A stretch of 64,000 nucleotides of DNA from an uncultured Mycobacterium sp. (GCA_900078375.1 FLQS01000024.1:1-64000), one strand, 5' to 3'; counted from the first letter of the stretch, positions 52,619 to 62,755 are shown. A program made the numbers and translations. Notes: generated from the letters alone by a model not told the origin.

Positions 52619-53106
52619 CGGATCGTCTTTCCGGTGGTGGCGGATCGTGCGCCGGGGCCGGGCCGCGGCTCGGTGTCAAAGGCGGTCAGGGGAGTCTGGT
52701 CACCGGTGCATCGCAGTGTCAGTTCGACGGCATGTCCGCAGCCCCGGTGGACGACCTCGACCGGGGGGCCGGCCGGGTCGGCCTCCCACTTGTCGCCCCA
52801 CCGCATCAGTGCGATGACTGCGGGCAACAGATCGCGGCCCTTCTCGGTCAGCCGGTATTCGTGGCGTTCCCGTTGGCCCGGGTCCTGATACGGCACCCGC
52901 CGCAGCACGCCGGCGGCGACCAGCGTGCTCAGCCGGTCGGTCAAGACCTGGCGGGGACAGCCGATGCGGGCTTGGAATCGCTCGAAGCGCCGCGCGCCGT
53001 AGAACGCCTCACGCAGCACCAGAAGCGTCCACTTTTCGCCGACGACGTCCAGTGCCCGCTTGACCGAACAGTTTTCGGCGCTGATCTGGTCGCGGACGGC
53101 GGACAT
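52615..53106 (-). CDS. HxlR-family transcriptional regulator
   Basis: This 163-residue winged-helix protein has the HxlR pattern: 'CSVKRALDVVGEKWTLLVLREAFYGARRFERFQARIGCPRQVLTDRLSTLVAAGVL' in pieces (residues 13-68) and wing 'HEYRLTEKGRDLLPAVIALM'. C13 and C50 are possible redox or aldehyde sensors, C50 near the recognition helix. A dyad lies at 53123-53141 just upstream. The stop overlaps the thioesterase start, so it probably controls its own operon. Confidence 0.88.
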   Translation of the reverse strand: MSAVRDQISAENCSVKRALDVVGEKWTLLVLREAFYGARRFERFQARIGCPRQVLTDRLSTLVAAGVLRRVPYQDPGQRERHEYRLTEKGRDLLPAVIALMRWGDKWEADPAGPPVEVVHRGCGHAVELTLRCTGDQTPLTAFDTEPRPGPGARSATTGKTIR

Positions 53107-53122
53107 GATGGCCAGCCTAGCA

Positions 53123-53141
53123 GAGTCTAAATTCTGGACTC
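53123..53141. promoter_or_regulatory. Operator-like dyad upstream of the HxlR gene
   Basis: GAGTC-TAAATTCTG-GACTC (5-bp arms, 9-nt AT-rich centre) lies 17 bp before the start codon, a usual position for autoregulation. Confidence 0.5.
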
Positions 53142-53180
53142 AGATGGCGGCGAACGTCACCCGGGGCGTTCGGGGTAGGT

Positions 53181-54806
53181 CTAGACCAGCGTGGACTTCA
53201 GCGAAGACAGGTCGGTCTTCATCAGGACGACGTTGTAGTTGCCCCACAGCGACATGTTCCAGTACAGGGTGCTGTCGTCGGGATTGCCGTTGTTGTCGAC
53301 CAGCTTTCCGGTGCCGGACCACGGGTGGATCATCGGCGCGTACAGCCCCGGGTACGTGGCCGAGGTCGCCACCGTGATCGGCGCCGACCACTGGCCGTTG
53401 GGCTCATCGGCATAGCGGAGCTTGACGTTGTTATTGCCGTCGGCGTACATCATCACGTACTTGCCGAGATAGTCGTTGTACTGCACCGACATTTCGCTGA
53501 CGTTGCCACCCGTCTTGGCGCCGAACAGGCCGCCGAGTATCCCGCCCAGCACCTTCGGGTTGTTGGCCCAGTCGACGATGGGTCCGAAAAGGCCTGCGGA
53601 GCGGGTGGAATCGCCGATGATCGGGGTGGCCGCGACGGGTTTGCCAGTCACCCAGTCGTTTCCGTTCCAGTACTGGTACTTGGCGAGATTGTCGACGTCG
53701 TCGACGGCCACCCTGGACAGGTAGGCCGAGCCGGCACGTCCCGACGGTGTGCCGAATGCGTACAGGTACTGGGTGTCGCCTTCGGCGACCTGGTCGGCGG
53801 GCTCCAGGACGTAGGCCGCCTGCTGGAAGTTCTGGTTGCCGGGGACGTACGGCCTCGACGAGCCGAACCAACTCGCCGAGCGGATCGTCGAGGGCAACAG
53901 CACCCACTTGTCGGTGGCCTCGTTGTACATCGAGATCGCCGAGTAGTTGGTGGTCCATCGTCCGGGGGTGTCCCAGGACTTGACCGACATGTAGTTGACG
54001 TACTGCTGGTTGGCCACCGAGATGGCCGAGGTCGGGATGATTGTCACCTCGGAGTTGAAGAACGGGAACAGCGCACCGGAAGAGCTCGGGATGAATTGGT
54101 ACGCGTACCCGGTCTGCAACAGGGTCAGGCCGTTGGTGAGGTTCTTGTCCTGGCTGAGAAGTAGGACGTTGGAGCGCCAGTCGCCGGTCATGTTCGGCCC
54201 GCTGAAGGTGTCACCGAACGCCAGCTGAATGTTGCCGGTCAGCGGGTTCTCCCACATGATCCCGAGGTCGGTGCCCCAGATCCCGAAGCCTTTGGTGTTG
54301 TTGGTCTGCGGCCAGCCGATGCCGGGATAGGCGGTGTTGGTCTGGCCCGTCACCCAGCCGACGGGCGATGAGGCGATGCTGCTCGGGGAGGTCACCACAG
54401 CGGCGGCCGAGATCGTGGCGGCCCCGGAAACCGACGCAGCCGCGGGTGCCGCGATCTGACGTCGCCCGGAGCTCGCCAATCCCGACGGTGCAGCCACGGC
54501 AGGGGAGGCGCTCGCGGTGACCACCCTCGCGGCGCTGGGCTTCGCCGCGGCGGCGGCCGCTGGGGTCTTGGCCGAGCGCGTGGTGAGCTTGTTCGTGGTG
54601 CGCGCCGAGGAGGCCGAGGGCTTAGTCGTTTTGGGCGAGGACCCGGTGCCCGATGAACCCTGTGCCGCGGAGCCCGAACCGCCGGAATCGGAGGAATCTG
54701 CCCACGCCGCACCGGCACCGGCGAGGATCGCCACGCCTACACCCAGACCCACCGCGAGGCCGCCGAGACGGCCTACATACGCCGAGGCATTATTCGTCGA
54801 ACTCAT
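53181..54806 (-). CDS. Secreted DUF4185-family protein
   Basis: This 541-residue protein starts at ATG 54806 after GGGGAG. It has a signal peptide ('GLAVGLGVGVAILAGAGAAW', cleavage after AWA near residue 36), a Ser/Ala/Thr-rich linker to about 145, then the DUF4185 domain of glycosidase-like propeller type: 'TDLGIMWENPLTGNIQLAFGDTF', 'GDWRSNVLLLSQD', 'NDYLGKYVMMYADGNNNVKLRYAD', 'PMIHPWSGTGKLVD'. Probably acts on envelope or host polysaccharides; the substrate is unknown. Confidence 0.85.
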   Translation of the reverse strand: MSSTNNASAYVGRLGGLAVGLGVGVAILAGAGAAWADSSDSGGSGSAAQGSSGTGSSPKTTKPSASSARTTNKLTTRSAKTPAAAAAAKPSAARVVTASASPAVAAPSGLASSGRRQIAAPAAASVSGAATISAAAVVTSPSSIASSPVGWVTGQTNTAYPGIGWPQTNNTKGFGIWGTDLGIMWENPLTGNIQLAFGDTFSGPNMTGDWRSNVLLLSQDKNLTNGLTLLQTGYAYQFIPSSSGALFPFFNSEVTIIPTSAISVANQQYVNYMSVKSWDTPGRWTTNYSAISMYNEATDKWVLLPSTIRSASWFGSSRPYVPGNQNFQQAAYVLEPADQVAEGDTQYLYAFGTPSGRAGSAYLSRVAVDDVDNLAKYQYWNGNDWVTGKPVAATPIIGDSTRSAGLFGPIVDWANNPKVLGGILGGLFGAKTGGNVSEMSVQYNDYLGKYVMMYADGNNNVKLRYADEPNGQWSAPITVATSATYPGLYAPMIHPWSGTGKLVDNNGNPDDSTLYWNMSLWGNYNVVLMKTDLSSLKSTLV

Positions 54807-55109
54807 CACTTCTCCCCTTGGTATTGAGCAGACGGTACCGCATCTGGCAAACCCCATGGGCCACTCTGGATACGAGTCGCGCAAACAAATTCCGCGGTCA
54901 AGCGGTTGCGAGAAGCCAGCGCGCCGACGCGATCACGGCTCGCGGGCCCAGGCGTCGGCGAATCGTGACGCGACCGTGATGCCGGCGCGAGGAAACTCCG
55001 TCAATTGCCATTTCTGTCAATTCCTGGCAGTATCCATTCCTGAACAGGCATTCAGGCCTATCTAAGGCCCCCGGCGAGGGCGAGTTCGCCACTTCTGAAC
55101 AGGAATCTC
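54807..55109. other. Divergent intergenic region
   Basis: About 300 bp between the DUF4185 and small lipoprotein genes; the right third (54995-55060) is AT-richer. ATTCCTGAACAGGCATTCAGG near 55035-55055 repeats the CTGAACAGGaA motif found again just before the lipoprotein start (about 55095-55105). Otherwise nothing recognised. Confidence 0.4.
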
Positions 55110-55391
55110 ATGAATACGCCCTCCATCAGCGCCCGTATTGCCGCAGTTGTCGGTGGCGCCGCCCTCATCGCCATGGCTTCGTTCGTCGCGTCGTGCAGTA
55201 AGGACGAGAACAAGACGCCGCCCCCCGCCACCACCACGACGACCGTCTCAACGACGCCGTCGAGCAGTCCGTCGGCGACACCCACCGAGAAGGTGCTCAG
55301 TCCCACCGATGGCAACAAGTTCAGCCCGAACGTGGTCGCACCTCCGGCGCCGACCATGCCGCCCGGCAACCACCATCACGGCCTCAACTGA
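55110..55391 (+). CDS. Small secreted lipoprotein
   Basis: This 93-residue protein starts at ATG 55110 with AGGA upstream. Signal peptide 'IAAVVGGAALIAMASFVASC' ends in a lipobox with C29. The mature part is Pro/Thr/Ser-rich and ends 'GNHHHGLN' with three histidines. Unstructured, unknown function. Its end overlaps the convergent SRPBCC gene by 8 bp. Confidence 0.7.
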   Translation: MNTPSISARIAAVVGGAALIAMASFVASCSKDENKTPPPATTTTTVSTTPSSSPSATPTEKVLSPTDGNKFSPNVVAPPAPTMPPGNHHHGLN

Positions 55392-55857
55392 TTGTCGTGA
55401 GCTCCCGCGCGATCGCGGCGTGATAGCGGTCGATGTTGGCGGGGTTGACGATTCGGAAGAAGCCGTCGGGCATCGGTGCATCCTTCGGCGCTTCGATGGT
55501 CATCGTCCGCGTGAACAACGTGATGTCCTCACCGGGCGTCGTGAAGTGGTATTGGACGGTGATCCGCCCGTCCATTCCGCCGTTGCCCTCGCGATCGTGG
55601 CCCAGTCGACCCACCGAGTTGAACACCCATAGCTTGGGCCGCACGGCGATGGCCAGATGCCAGGTGAAGATGCGGTCCCCGTCGGGGCCGCCCTCTTCCC
55701 AGGTGTCGCCGACCGCGAGCGGCAGCGCGTCGAGCTTGCCGACGTAATTGCTTCCGGGATACGTCTTGGTCCAGTTGGCGGGATTGGTGACGAAGTCGTA
55801 GAGCGTCTCCGGTGACTGGCTGAACGCCGTCTCCGAGCTCGTGGTCACGATACCCAA
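55384..55857 (-). CDS. SRPBCC-family protein
   Basis: This 157-residue protein reads 'GIVTTSSETAFSQSPETLYDFVTNPANWTKTYPGS' in pieces from TTG 55857 (AAAGG 9 nt upstream), a mycobacterial SRPBCC type. 'LFTRTMTIEAPKDAPMPDGFF' and the final helix 'IDRYHAAIARELTTI' complete the fold. The frame is open far upstream, but the similarity starts here. Probably binds a lipid; the function is unknown. Confidence 0.75.
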   Translation of the reverse strand: MGIVTTSSETAFSQSPETLYDFVTNPANWTKTYPGSNYVGKLDALPLAVGDTWEEGGPDGDRIFTWHLAIAVRPKLWVFNSVGRLGHDREGNGGMDGRITVQYHFTTPGEDITLFTRTMTIEAPKDAPMPDGFFRIVNPANIDRYHAAIARELTTIS

Positions 55858-55924
55858 TTGCGTTGCCTTTCTTGTCTGCTGTGTGGGCAGTTTACACTTT
55901 CGCATGAATTTGTAACTGCGCGGC

Positions 55925-57073
55925 ATGTGCTGGCGGTATGGTCCAACGGTGCGTTCGGTTGTGCGCTTCAGCGCCCATGTTGGCCGCGGTGTGCGGCGCC
56001 TTGCCCTTGACAGTGCATTGGCCGGCCGGAGGTCGTTCCCGCGTCGGATCGGCGACCTCACGCCTGCGACGCTGTCGGCGATCCTCGGTCGGCGCGTCGA
56101 GTCGGTGACCCATCTCGACGGCGCGGCAGGCACGTCGAGCCGAGCCAGACTCGGGCTCACCGGCGACGGGTTGCCGCCATCGGTTTTCGTCAAGATGTCC
56201 GCCGCCGGGGCGGGGATCAGGATGCTGGGCGAGCTGGCCGGTCTGGGTGAGACCGAGGTGCGGTTCTACCGCGAATTGGCGCCGGAACTCGGTGCCGGCG
56301 TTCCGCGCTCGTACGGCTCCGCGTTCGACAGCCTGACCGGTCGCTTCGTCGTCGTTCTCGAGGACATGACCACCTCGCCTTGCCAGTTCCCGGACACCCT
56401 GCACCCGCTGGCAGTCGATCAGATGGCACAACTGGTCGAGGTCCTCGCCCGTCTGCACGGGACGTTTTGGGGAAGGTTGCCGCAAAAGCAGGGCGGCGGT
56501 GGGCAATTCGGCTGGCTGCTGGCGCCCTCGACTGACCCCTCCAACCTCATGGCGCCCTTGGTGATGCGAATGTCGGCGCGCCGGCTGGCCGATGTGACAT
56601 CGATACCGGTGGATGCCGGTCGCTACATCTGGGAGAACTTTCCCGCCGCCACCGCCACGATCGACAATGGGCCGCACACGGTTTTGCACGGCGACTCCCA
56701 CCCCGGCAACACCTACTTCCGTGATGGACGGGCCGGGCTACTGGACTGGCAGGTCGTCCGGCGCGGCCATCCCTCCCGCGACCTCGCCTACGCGATCGTG
56801 CTCGGCACGCCGGTCAGCGACCGGGCGCGCGTCGAACGCGACCTGCTCGACACCTACCGCAGCGCGCTGGCTGCGCACGGCGGGCCGCGGCTGGATCGCG
56901 ACGAGTTGTGGACGCGCTACCGGCAAGCCGTTGTGCACCCGTACGTTTCGGGCCTGTCAACGGCCGGCCTTGGCGGGATGCAGGACGACGGTGTCGCCCT
57001 TGAGGGCTTACGGAGAGCGGTGACCGCGCTGGAGGAAATCGACACCGTCGCCGCGCTGCGACACGCGCGCTGA
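55925..57073 (+). CDS. Aminoglycoside phosphotransferase-fold kinase
   Basis: This 382-residue kinase-like protein has 'PSVFVKMSAAGAGI' (ATP-binding lysine), the Brenner-type 'TVLHGDSHPGNTYF' (catalytic D, about 257-270) and 'GLLDWQVVRRGHPSRDLAYAI' (metal-binding DW..D). It belongs to the APH/EcKinase-like group common in mycobacteria. The ATG at 55925 or the GTG at 55949 may be the start. The substrate is unknown; a sterol or sugar kinase role has been suggested for relatives only in general terms. Confidence 0.82.
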   Translation: MCWRYGPTVRSVVRFSAHVGRGVRRLALDSALAGRRSFPRRIGDLTPATLSAILGRRVESVTHLDGAAGTSSRARLGLTGDGLPPSVFVKMSAAGAGIRMLGELAGLGETEVRFYRELAPELGAGVPRSYGSAFDSLTGRFVVVLEDMTTSPCQFPDTLHPLAVDQMAQLVEVLARLHGTFWGRLPQKQGGGGQFGWLLAPSTDPSNLMAPLVMRMSARRLADVTSIPVDAGRYIWENFPAATATIDNGPHTVLHGDSHPGNTYFRDGRAGLLDWQVVRRGHPSRDLAYAIVLGTPVSDRARVERDLLDTYRSALAAHGGPRLDRDELWTRYRQAVVHPYVSGLSTAGLGGMQDDGVALEGLRRAVTALEEIDTVAALRHAR

Positions 57074-57075
57074 GG

Positions 57076-57363
57076 CTACTTGGGGCAGGTGATGGTGACG
57101 TAGGCGATGCCCTGGCTACCCGCCGAGCCCGCCGTGTCGATATCGCTCACGGTGCATTGTGACAACGGGGAAAGGGGGGCACCGTTCTCGTACTGCAACT
57201 GCACGTCGTAGCCTGCCGCGTCTAGGTCACGGATGGTGGCGGCGGCGGACTCCGACCCGGGCTCGGGGATGTTCGGCGGGTCGGCAACAGCCAACGGGGC
57301 CAGCGCAATTGACGTGCCGATACCGATCAGCAGCGTTGCGACGTAGCGCAGTTCGAGCGACAT
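57076..57363 (-). CDS. Small secreted protein with two cysteines
   Basis: This 95-residue protein starts at ATG 57363. Signal peptide 'YVATLLIGIGTSIALAPLAVA' then mature 'DPPNIPEPGSESAAATIRDLDAAGYDVQLQ' in pieces. It ends with 'SQCTVSDIDTAG' and 'AYVTITCPK', two cysteines likely disulfide-bonded. The layout is that of short mycobacterial PASTA-like or DUF732-type exported proteins; the function is unknown. Confidence 0.72.
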   Translation of the reverse strand: MSLELRYVATLLIGIGTSIALAPLAVADPPNIPEPGSESAAATIRDLDAAGYDVQLQYENGAPLSPLSQCTVSDIDTAGSAGSQGIAYVTITCPK

Positions 57364-57504
57364 CAGGGTCCTTCCTGGACGGCCGGCCAACGGGGCTGCC
57401 GTCAAGGATGACAGCAAAGTCATGGCCGGACTTGCCACTGCGCGAACGGGAGTTGAACAGGTTCCGAACAGCCGACGACTCGTCAGGTCAGGCCGGCGCG
57501 CTGG

Positions 57505-60393
57505 TCACGGCGAGCTGCCTGGGGTGCCGGCCTCCACGGAACGCCGCTCCGCGGATTCCTCCTGCGACGGCCACGATTGCGGTAGCGGGCGCTGACGCAC
57601 CCGTTGGGGCCACCAGAACCACTTGCCGAGAAGCGCCGCGATGGCCGGTGTCATGAACGAGCGAACCACCAGCGTGTCGAACAACAGGCCGAGCGCGATC
57701 GTCGTTCCCACCTGGCCACCGACCCGAAGGGGACTGACCGACATCGAGGCCATGGTGAAGGCGAACACCAACCCGGCCGAGGTCACCACCGACCCACTGC
57801 CGGCCATTGCGCGGATGATCCCGGTGTTCAACCCGGCATGGATCTCCTCCTTGAACCGGGCCACCAGGAGCAGGTTGTAGTCCGATCCCACCGCCAGCAG
57901 GATGATGACCGCCATCGCGAGTACGAGCCAGTGCAATGGTTGACCCAGGATGTGTTGCCAGAGCAGCACCGAGAGCCCGAACGAAGCGCCAAGCGACAGC
58001 ACCACCGTGCCCACGATCACCGCCGCCGCCACCACGCTTCTGGTGATCACCAGCATGATGATGAAGATCAGGCACAGCGCCGCGATGCCGGCGATCATCA
58101 GGTCGTAGTTGGCGCCCTGCTGCATGTCCTTGTAGACCGATGCGGTGCCGCCGAGATAGACCTTCGACCCCTCCAGTGGAGTGCCCTTGATCGCCTCGAA
58201 GGCGGCCGCCTTGATCTTGTCGATGTGTGAGATGCCTTCGGGCGTCGCGGGGTCTCCTTCATGGGAGATGATGAACCGCACCGCTTTTCCGTCCGGCGAG
58301 ACGAACATCTTCAGGCCGCGCTTGAATTCCGGGTTGTCGAACACCTCGGGTGGCAGATAGAACGAGTCGTCGTTCTTCGACGCGTCGTAGGCCTGCCCCA
58401 GCGCGGTCGCGTTCTGCTGCATGGCGTCCATCTGGTTCTGCAGGCCACCCATCGTCGACTGCATCGTCAGCATCGTCGATTTCATGGTCTTCATGGTCGC
58501 GATCATCGGCGGCATGATCTGGACCATCTTCGGCATCAGGACGTCGAGCCTGTCCATGTCGACGACCAGCGCCCCGAGATCGTCACTGAGAGTGTCGATT
58601 CCGTCGAGCGCGTCGAAGATCGACCGAATCGAGTAGCACAGCGGGATGTCGTAGCAGTGCGGTTCCCAGTACAGGTAATTGCGGATGGGCCGGAAGAAGT
58701 CGTCGAAATTGGCGATCTGGTCCCGGATTTGGTTGGTGTCGGCGACCATCTGCTTGGTCTTGCCGACCATGCTGTGGGTGATGCCGACCATCTCTTTGGT
58801 CAGCAGCAGCATGCGCTCCATCGTGTCGATGGTGACCTGCAGCTCGTCGCCCATCTTCAGCATGTCCTTCATGCGGTCCTGCAGGTAGGACATGTTCATC
58901 GTCTGGTTGGTGCCCTGCATGCTGATGATGAACGGGATCGAGGTGTGCTCGATCGGGGTACCCAGCGGGCGGGTGATCGTCTGCACCCGGCCGATGCCAG
59001 GAATATGGAACACCGACTTGGCGATCCGGTCGACGACGAGCATGTCGGCCGGGTTGCGCACATCGTGGTCGGTTTCGATGAGCAGGAGCTCGGGGTTCAT
59101 CCGGGCTTGCGGGAAGTGTCGGTCGGCGGCCGCGTAGCCCTGGTTGGCCGGAATGTCGCCGGGCAGGTAGTAGCGGTCGTTGTAGTTGGTCTTGTACGAC
59201 GGCAGCGCCAGCAGCCCGATCAGGGACAGTGCGATCGAGGCGACGAGGATCGGTCCGGGCCAGCGGACCACCGCGGTTCCGACGCGCCGCCAGCTGTGGG
59301 TGTTCAACTTCCGTTTGGGCTCGAACAGGCCGAACCGCGCGCCGATCGAGATGACAGCGGCGCCGAGGGTCAATGCCGCGAAGACGACGACCAGCATGCC
59401 GATCGCCAGCGGGAAGCCCAGCGATTGGAAATAGGGCAGCCGGGTGAAGTGCAGACAGAAGGTCGCACCCGCGATGGTCAGGCCCGAGCCCAGAATCACG
59501 TGGGCGGTGCCGTGGTACATCGAGTAGAACGCCGTCTCACGGTCTTCGCCGGTCAGCCTCGCTTCGTGATAGCGGCCGATGAGGAAGATCGCATAGTCGG
59601 TGGCGGCCGCGATCGCCAGAGTTGCCAGCAGGTTCACCGCGAACGTCGACAGCCCGATGAGCTCGTAGTGGCCGAGGAAGGCGATGACGCCGCGGGCCGC
59701 GGTGAGTTCGGTGAACACCATGACCAGCACGAGGATCACCGTCGTGATGGAGCGGTAGACCAAGAGCAACATCACGAAGATGACGGCGATCGTGATGCCC
59801 TCGATCAGCTTGACGGCCGAGTCGCCGGCGTTGTGTTGATCGTGGCTCAATGCCGTTGGGCCGGTGACGAAGACCTTGATTCCGGCCGGCGGCGGATTGG
59901 CCGCGACGATCTTGGAGACCGCGTCGATCGACTCGTTGGCCAGGGCCTCGCCCTGGTTCCCGGCCAGGTACAGCTGGACGTAGGCGGCCTTGCCGTCGGC
60001 GCTCTGAGAGCCGGCGGCGGTCAGCGGATCGCCCCAGAAGTCCTGGATGTGCTCGACGTGCTTGGTGTCGGCGCGCAGCTTCTGGATCAGGTTGTCGTAG
60101 TAGTGGTGCGCTTCAGGGCCCAGGCGCTGGTCGCCTTCCAACAGGACCATGGCGCTGCTGTTGGAATCGAACTCCTGGAAGGTCTTGCCGACCTGCTTCA
60201 TCGCCTTCATCGACGGCGCGTCCTCGGGCGCCAACGACACCGTGTGCTCTTGGCTCACCTGCTCCAGCGACGGCACAGCGACGCTGAGGACGACGACGAG
60301 GCCCAGCCACAAGAGCACGATCGGCACCGAGAAGGCCCGGACGAACCGGGGGATGAGCGGGTTCTTCTTGGGTGGGGCCTGGAGGTCTGTCAT
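57505..60393 (-). CDS. mmpL: MmpL-family RND lipid transporter
   Basis: This 962-residue RND transporter starts at ATG 60393, overlapping mmpS by 4 nt. Key segments: '[16 protein letters not shown]' (TM4), '[15 protein letters not shown]' (TM10), '[14 protein letters not shown]' in the porter domain and a long coiled-coil-like porter insertion of Met/Gln-rich helices. It is of the MmpL4/MmpL5 type, which works with MmpS to export siderophores or lipids. It is a paralog of the gene at 32911-35781. Confidence 0.92.
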   Translation of the reverse strand: MTDLQAPPKKNPLIPRFVRAFSVPIVLLWLGLVVVLSVAVPSLEQVSQEHTVSLAPEDAPSMKAMKQVGKTFQEFDSNSSAMVLLEGDQRLGPEAHHYYDNLIQKLRADTKHVEHIQDFWGDPLTAAGSQSADGKAAYVQLYLAGNQGEALANESIDAVSKIVAANPPPAGIKVFVTGPTALSHDQHNAGDSAVKLIEGITIAVIFVMLLLVYRSITTVILVLVMVFTELTAARGVIAFLGHYELIGLSTFAVNLLATLAIAAATDYAIFLIGRYHEARLTGEDRETAFYSMYHGTAHVILGSGLTIAGATFCLHFTRLPYFQSLGFPLAIGMLVVVFAALTLGAAVISIGARFGLFEPKRKLNTHSWRRVGTAVVRWPGPILVASIALSLIGLLALPSYKTNYNDRYYLPGDIPANQGYAAADRHFPQARMNPELLLIETDHDVRNPADMLVVDRIAKSVFHIPGIGRVQTITRPLGTPIEHTSIPFIISMQGTNQTMNMSYLQDRMKDMLKMGDELQVTIDTMERMLLLTKEMVGITHSMVGKTKQMVADTNQIRDQIANFDDFFRPIRNYLYWEPHCYDIPLCYSIRSIFDALDGIDTLSDDLGALVVDMDRLDVLMPKMVQIMPPMIATMKTMKSTMLTMQSTMGGLQNQMDAMQQNATALGQAYDASKNDDSFYLPPEVFDNPEFKRGLKMFVSPDGKAVRFIISHEGDPATPEGISHIDKIKAAAFEAIKGTPLEGSKVYLGGTASVYKDMQQGANYDLMIAGIAALCLIFIIMLVITRSVVAAAVIVGTVVLSLGASFGLSVLLWQHILGQPLHWLVLAMAVIILLAVGSDYNLLLVARFKEEIHAGLNTGIIRAMAGSGSVVTSAGLVFAFTMASMSVSPLRVGGQVGTTIALGLLFDTLVVRSFMTPAIAALLGKWFWWPQRVRQRPLPQSWPSQEESAERRSVEAGTPGSSP

Positions 60394-60821
60394 GCGGACT
60401 TCACCAGGCAAAAGGTCTGGGCGTTGACACCGGTTGACGTCTTCTCATCCTTGAGCACACCGTCGACCAGGATGCGGCAGCCAATGGTGTCGGTGTCGCC
60501 CTGGGCCACGATATTCGCGCTGGCAGCCGGGGCGGTTGTGGTGAGGGTGAGCGACCAGGGCAGCGTGATGTCACGCGCGATCTGCGGCTGTGCGTCGAGG
60601 TCTAGGTAGTTGATGGTTGCCACCGCGCCCTCGGGGCCGAAGATCTGATACGTCACCTGCTTGGGGTTGAACGGCTTGGTGTCGTTGGCCAGGCCGCTGC
60701 CGGGCCGGGTGAGTTCGGTCTTCCCGAAGACGCCGTGCAGTCGGACGACACCGAACGCGGCAAGAGCCACCACGATAACAATGACCAGCGGAATCCACGC
60801 CCGCCTCAATGCCTTGACCAT
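60390..60821 (-). CDS. mmpS: MmpS-family accessory protein
   Basis: This 143-residue protein has one N-terminal membrane helix ('[20 protein letters not shown]') and a periplasmic beta-sandwich with '[26 protein letters not shown]' and two cysteines ('[11 protein letters not shown]', 'AQTFCLVKS') for a disulfide, standard for MmpS. It is the first gene of the mmpS-mmpL operon and is preceded by a tandem operator-like repeat. Confidence 0.92.
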   Translation of the reverse strand: MVKALRRAWIPLVIVIVVALAAFGVVRLHGVFGKTELTRPGSGLANDTKPFNPKQVTYQIFGPEGAVATINYLDLDAQPQIARDITLPWSLTLTTTAPAASANIVAQGDTDTIGCRILVDGVLKDEKTSTGVNAQTFCLVKSA

Positions 60822-60943
60822 AGGATCGCCCGACGAGATTACGAGGCCGACACGAACAGCGCGATGACTCCTTCAGCGCTATTCATGAGCGCGGCCGTCC
60901 GTCTCATCTCAACCCCGTTTTCTTCGTGTCTGGTCGCGACAGC

Positions 60944-60981
60944 TTAGCTGATTTAACTGAGAGATTAGCTCACTTAACTGA
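60944..60981. promoter_or_regulatory. Tandem 17-bp operator-like repeats upstream of mmpS
   Basis: TTAGCTGATTTAACTGA (60944-60960) and TTAGCTCACTTAACTGA (60965-60981) differ at two positions and start 21 bp apart, two helical turns. Each is a partial palindrome (AGyT..ArCT). Their placement 123 bp before the mmpS start suggests binding sites of a TetR- or MarR-type repressor encoded elsewhere. Confidence 0.62.
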
Positions 60982-61135
60982 TCGGACGATACCCCCCGGT
61001 AGCTTCGGCAATCGATCCCCCTCGGCCAATCGTGGGTGAGGTCACATCATCCCCCGAAATGAGATTCAGGCGTCAGTGGGGCAATTGTGCGGTATGGCTC
61101 TTGCGGCGGTGTTTAGCTGTCCTACAATCTTGCCC

Positions 61136-61474
61136 ATGAACGTTACGAGGCTTGCCATGGCTGCCGTTGCGGCCGTTGCGGCGCCGATTGTCCTGGCCGC
61201 GCCGTCGCACGCCGATCCCGACACGGACTTCGCCAACCAGCTGCACACCTTCGGGATCTACGGGCCTCGTGACTACAACGCGTGGATCGGCAAGATCACC
61301 TGCAAGCGGCTGGCCACCGGTCTGGATAAAGACACCTACGCGTCCGCCAAGTTCATCCTGACCAACCTGCCGTTGGACAGCACGCAGGGCCAGGCGATCC
61401 AGTTCCTCGGCGCAGCGATCGCCACGTACTGCCCGGATCAGGTCGGCGTACTGCAGCGGGCGGCCGTTCAGTAG
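61136..61474 (+). CDS. Secreted DUF732-family protein
   Basis: This 112-residue protein starts at ATG 61136. Signal peptide 'RLAMAAVAAVAAPIVLAAPS' (residues 5-24), then the DUF732 domain 'DTDFANQLHTFGIYGPRDYN' and two cysteines ('KITCKRLATGL', 'IATYCPDQ'). These small exported mycobacterial proteins have no known function. The next gene starts 6 bp after the stop. Confidence 0.85.
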   Translation: MNVTRLAMAAVAAVAAPIVLAAPSHADPDTDFANQLHTFGIYGPRDYNAWIGKITCKRLATGLDKDTYASAKFILTNLPLDSTQGQAIQFLGAAIATYCPDQVGVLQRAAVQ

Positions 61475-61480
61475 CTCGCG

Positions 61481-61933
61481 ATGGCCGGCCCTGTCGACCG
61501 CGTCCTCATCCAGGACGTGCCCGGCACCCCCGACGACGTTCGGGCTCACTACGTCGATCTGAACAACATCAGGGACGTGCACCCTTTGGTGGTGTCGGTC
61601 GAGAGCCTGTCGCGCACCGATACCGGCGACGGTTACGTACAGGTCTACCGCGTCCGCGACCGCATCCCGCTGGGCGTCGTGAGCCTGCCCATCACCTACA
61701 CAGCCAGGCTCGAGGTGCCCTCGGCCGGCCCGGTGCTCAGCCAGGCTCGTCAGTTCCCGGCGGTTCGCCTGGATTCGGTGATCTCCTTCGAGCCGATACC
61801 GGCTGGAACCCGGCTGACCGAACGAATCCGGTTCACCGCGCCATGCCCGCTGCTGACCGTCACCGTCCGCCAGGCGGTCGAGGCCCACAAGGAGATGCTG
61901 GCCGGCATCCGCCGGCATTTCGAGGCCAGCTAG
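61481..61933 (+). CDS. SRPBCC-family protein
   Basis: This 150-residue protein, 'VDRVLIQDVPGTPDDVRAHYVDLNNIRDVHPLVVSV' in pieces and C-terminal 'VRQAVEAHKEMLAGIRRHF', is an SRPBCC ligand-binding fold. Six bp after the DUF732 gene, so probably one operon. The ligand is unknown. Confidence 0.78.
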   Translation: MAGPVDRVLIQDVPGTPDDVRAHYVDLNNIRDVHPLVVSVESLSRTDTGDGYVQVYRVRDRIPLGVVSLPITYTARLEVPSAGPVLSQARQFPAVRLDSVISFEPIPAGTRLTERIRFTAPCPLLTVTVRQAVEAHKEMLAGIRRHFEAS

Positions 61934-61993
61934 TTCCCCGCTTCGCTCTCCCCCTGGCCTTCGGCGGGGGGCACCCCCAGCCCGCTGGCCGGG

Positions 61994-62734
61994 CTAGCCG
62001 GCGGTCTTGCCGTTGTCGACGTTGTAGACCGCGCCATGGATCGTCGTCGCGTCGTCGCTGGCCAGGAACGCGATCACCTTTGCCACGTCGACGGGCGCCA
62101 TCATCCCGCGGGGCGCGGCGATCCGCATGATCAGGTTCCAGTCCGCGTCGTCGGGGGTCTTGAACTCCGTCACCTGCGGGGTGAGCATCCCACCCGGGCA
62201 GATCACGTTCACCCGCAACTGCTCCTTGGTGTATTCGATCGCCAGGGCCTTGGTCATGCCGACCAGTCCGTGTTTGGCGGCGCAGTACGCCGCGGAGTAG
62301 ACCTCGCCCTCGATGCCGGCGATGGAGGCGACATTGACGATATTGCCGCCAACGTCCAGCAGGTGCGGGAGCGCCGCCCGGATCAGGTAGAAGGGGCCGT
62401 TGAGGTTGACTGCGAGGTCGTAGTCCCAGTCCTCGTCGGTGACCGATGTGGTGTTCCGCATCTGGTGAAAGCCCGCCGCGTTCACCACAACGTCGACGCG
62501 GCCGAAGCGTTCGACGCACTGGGCGACGGCGTCCTTGCAGGCCTGCGCGCTGGTGATGTCGACCGAGGCGTACGCACCGCCGGGAACCGATTCGAACACC
62601 GTCGCCATCCGCTCGGAATCACGTGCGATGCCGAACACCGTGGCTCCGCGCTCGGCGAACAATTGCGCTGTCGCGGCCCCGAGGCCCGACGACGCGCCTG
62701 TCACCAGCGCGACTTTCCCGTTCAGCTGTGTCAT
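61994..62734 (-). CDS. Short-chain dehydrogenase/reductase (SDR)
   Basis: This 246-residue classical SDR has the cofactor motif 'VTGASSGLGAATAQLF' (TGxxxGxG, residues 11-26), 'VVVNAAGFHQMRN' (NAAG), catalytic S in 'NVASIAGIEGEVYS' and 'YCAAKHGLVG' (YxxxK). D at the end of strand 2 is replaced by R ('GIARDSER'), which suggests NADPH. It lies 21 bp downstream of the Cys-ladder gene on the same strand. The substrate is unknown. Confidence 0.88.
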   Translation of the reverse strand: MTQLNGKVALVTGASSGLGAATAQLFAERGATVFGIARDSERMATVFESVPGGAYASVDITSAQACKDAVAQCVERFGRVDVVVNAAGFHQMRNTTSVTDEDWDYDLAVNLNGPFYLIRAALPHLLDVGGNIVNVASIAGIEGEVYSAAYCAAKHGLVGMTKALAIEYTKEQLRVNVICPGGMLTPQVTEFKTPDDADWNLIMRIAAPRGMMAPVDVAKVIAFLASDDATTIHGAVYNVDNGKTAG

Positions 62735-62755
62735 GCCCCGACCCTTTCTGCGGGG

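Noticed and set aside
58261..60609. 782-codon plus-strand frame opposite mmpL
   Set aside because: High-GC shadow of a clear MmpL gene; composition rich in Arg, His, Asp and Val with no domain or membrane pattern.
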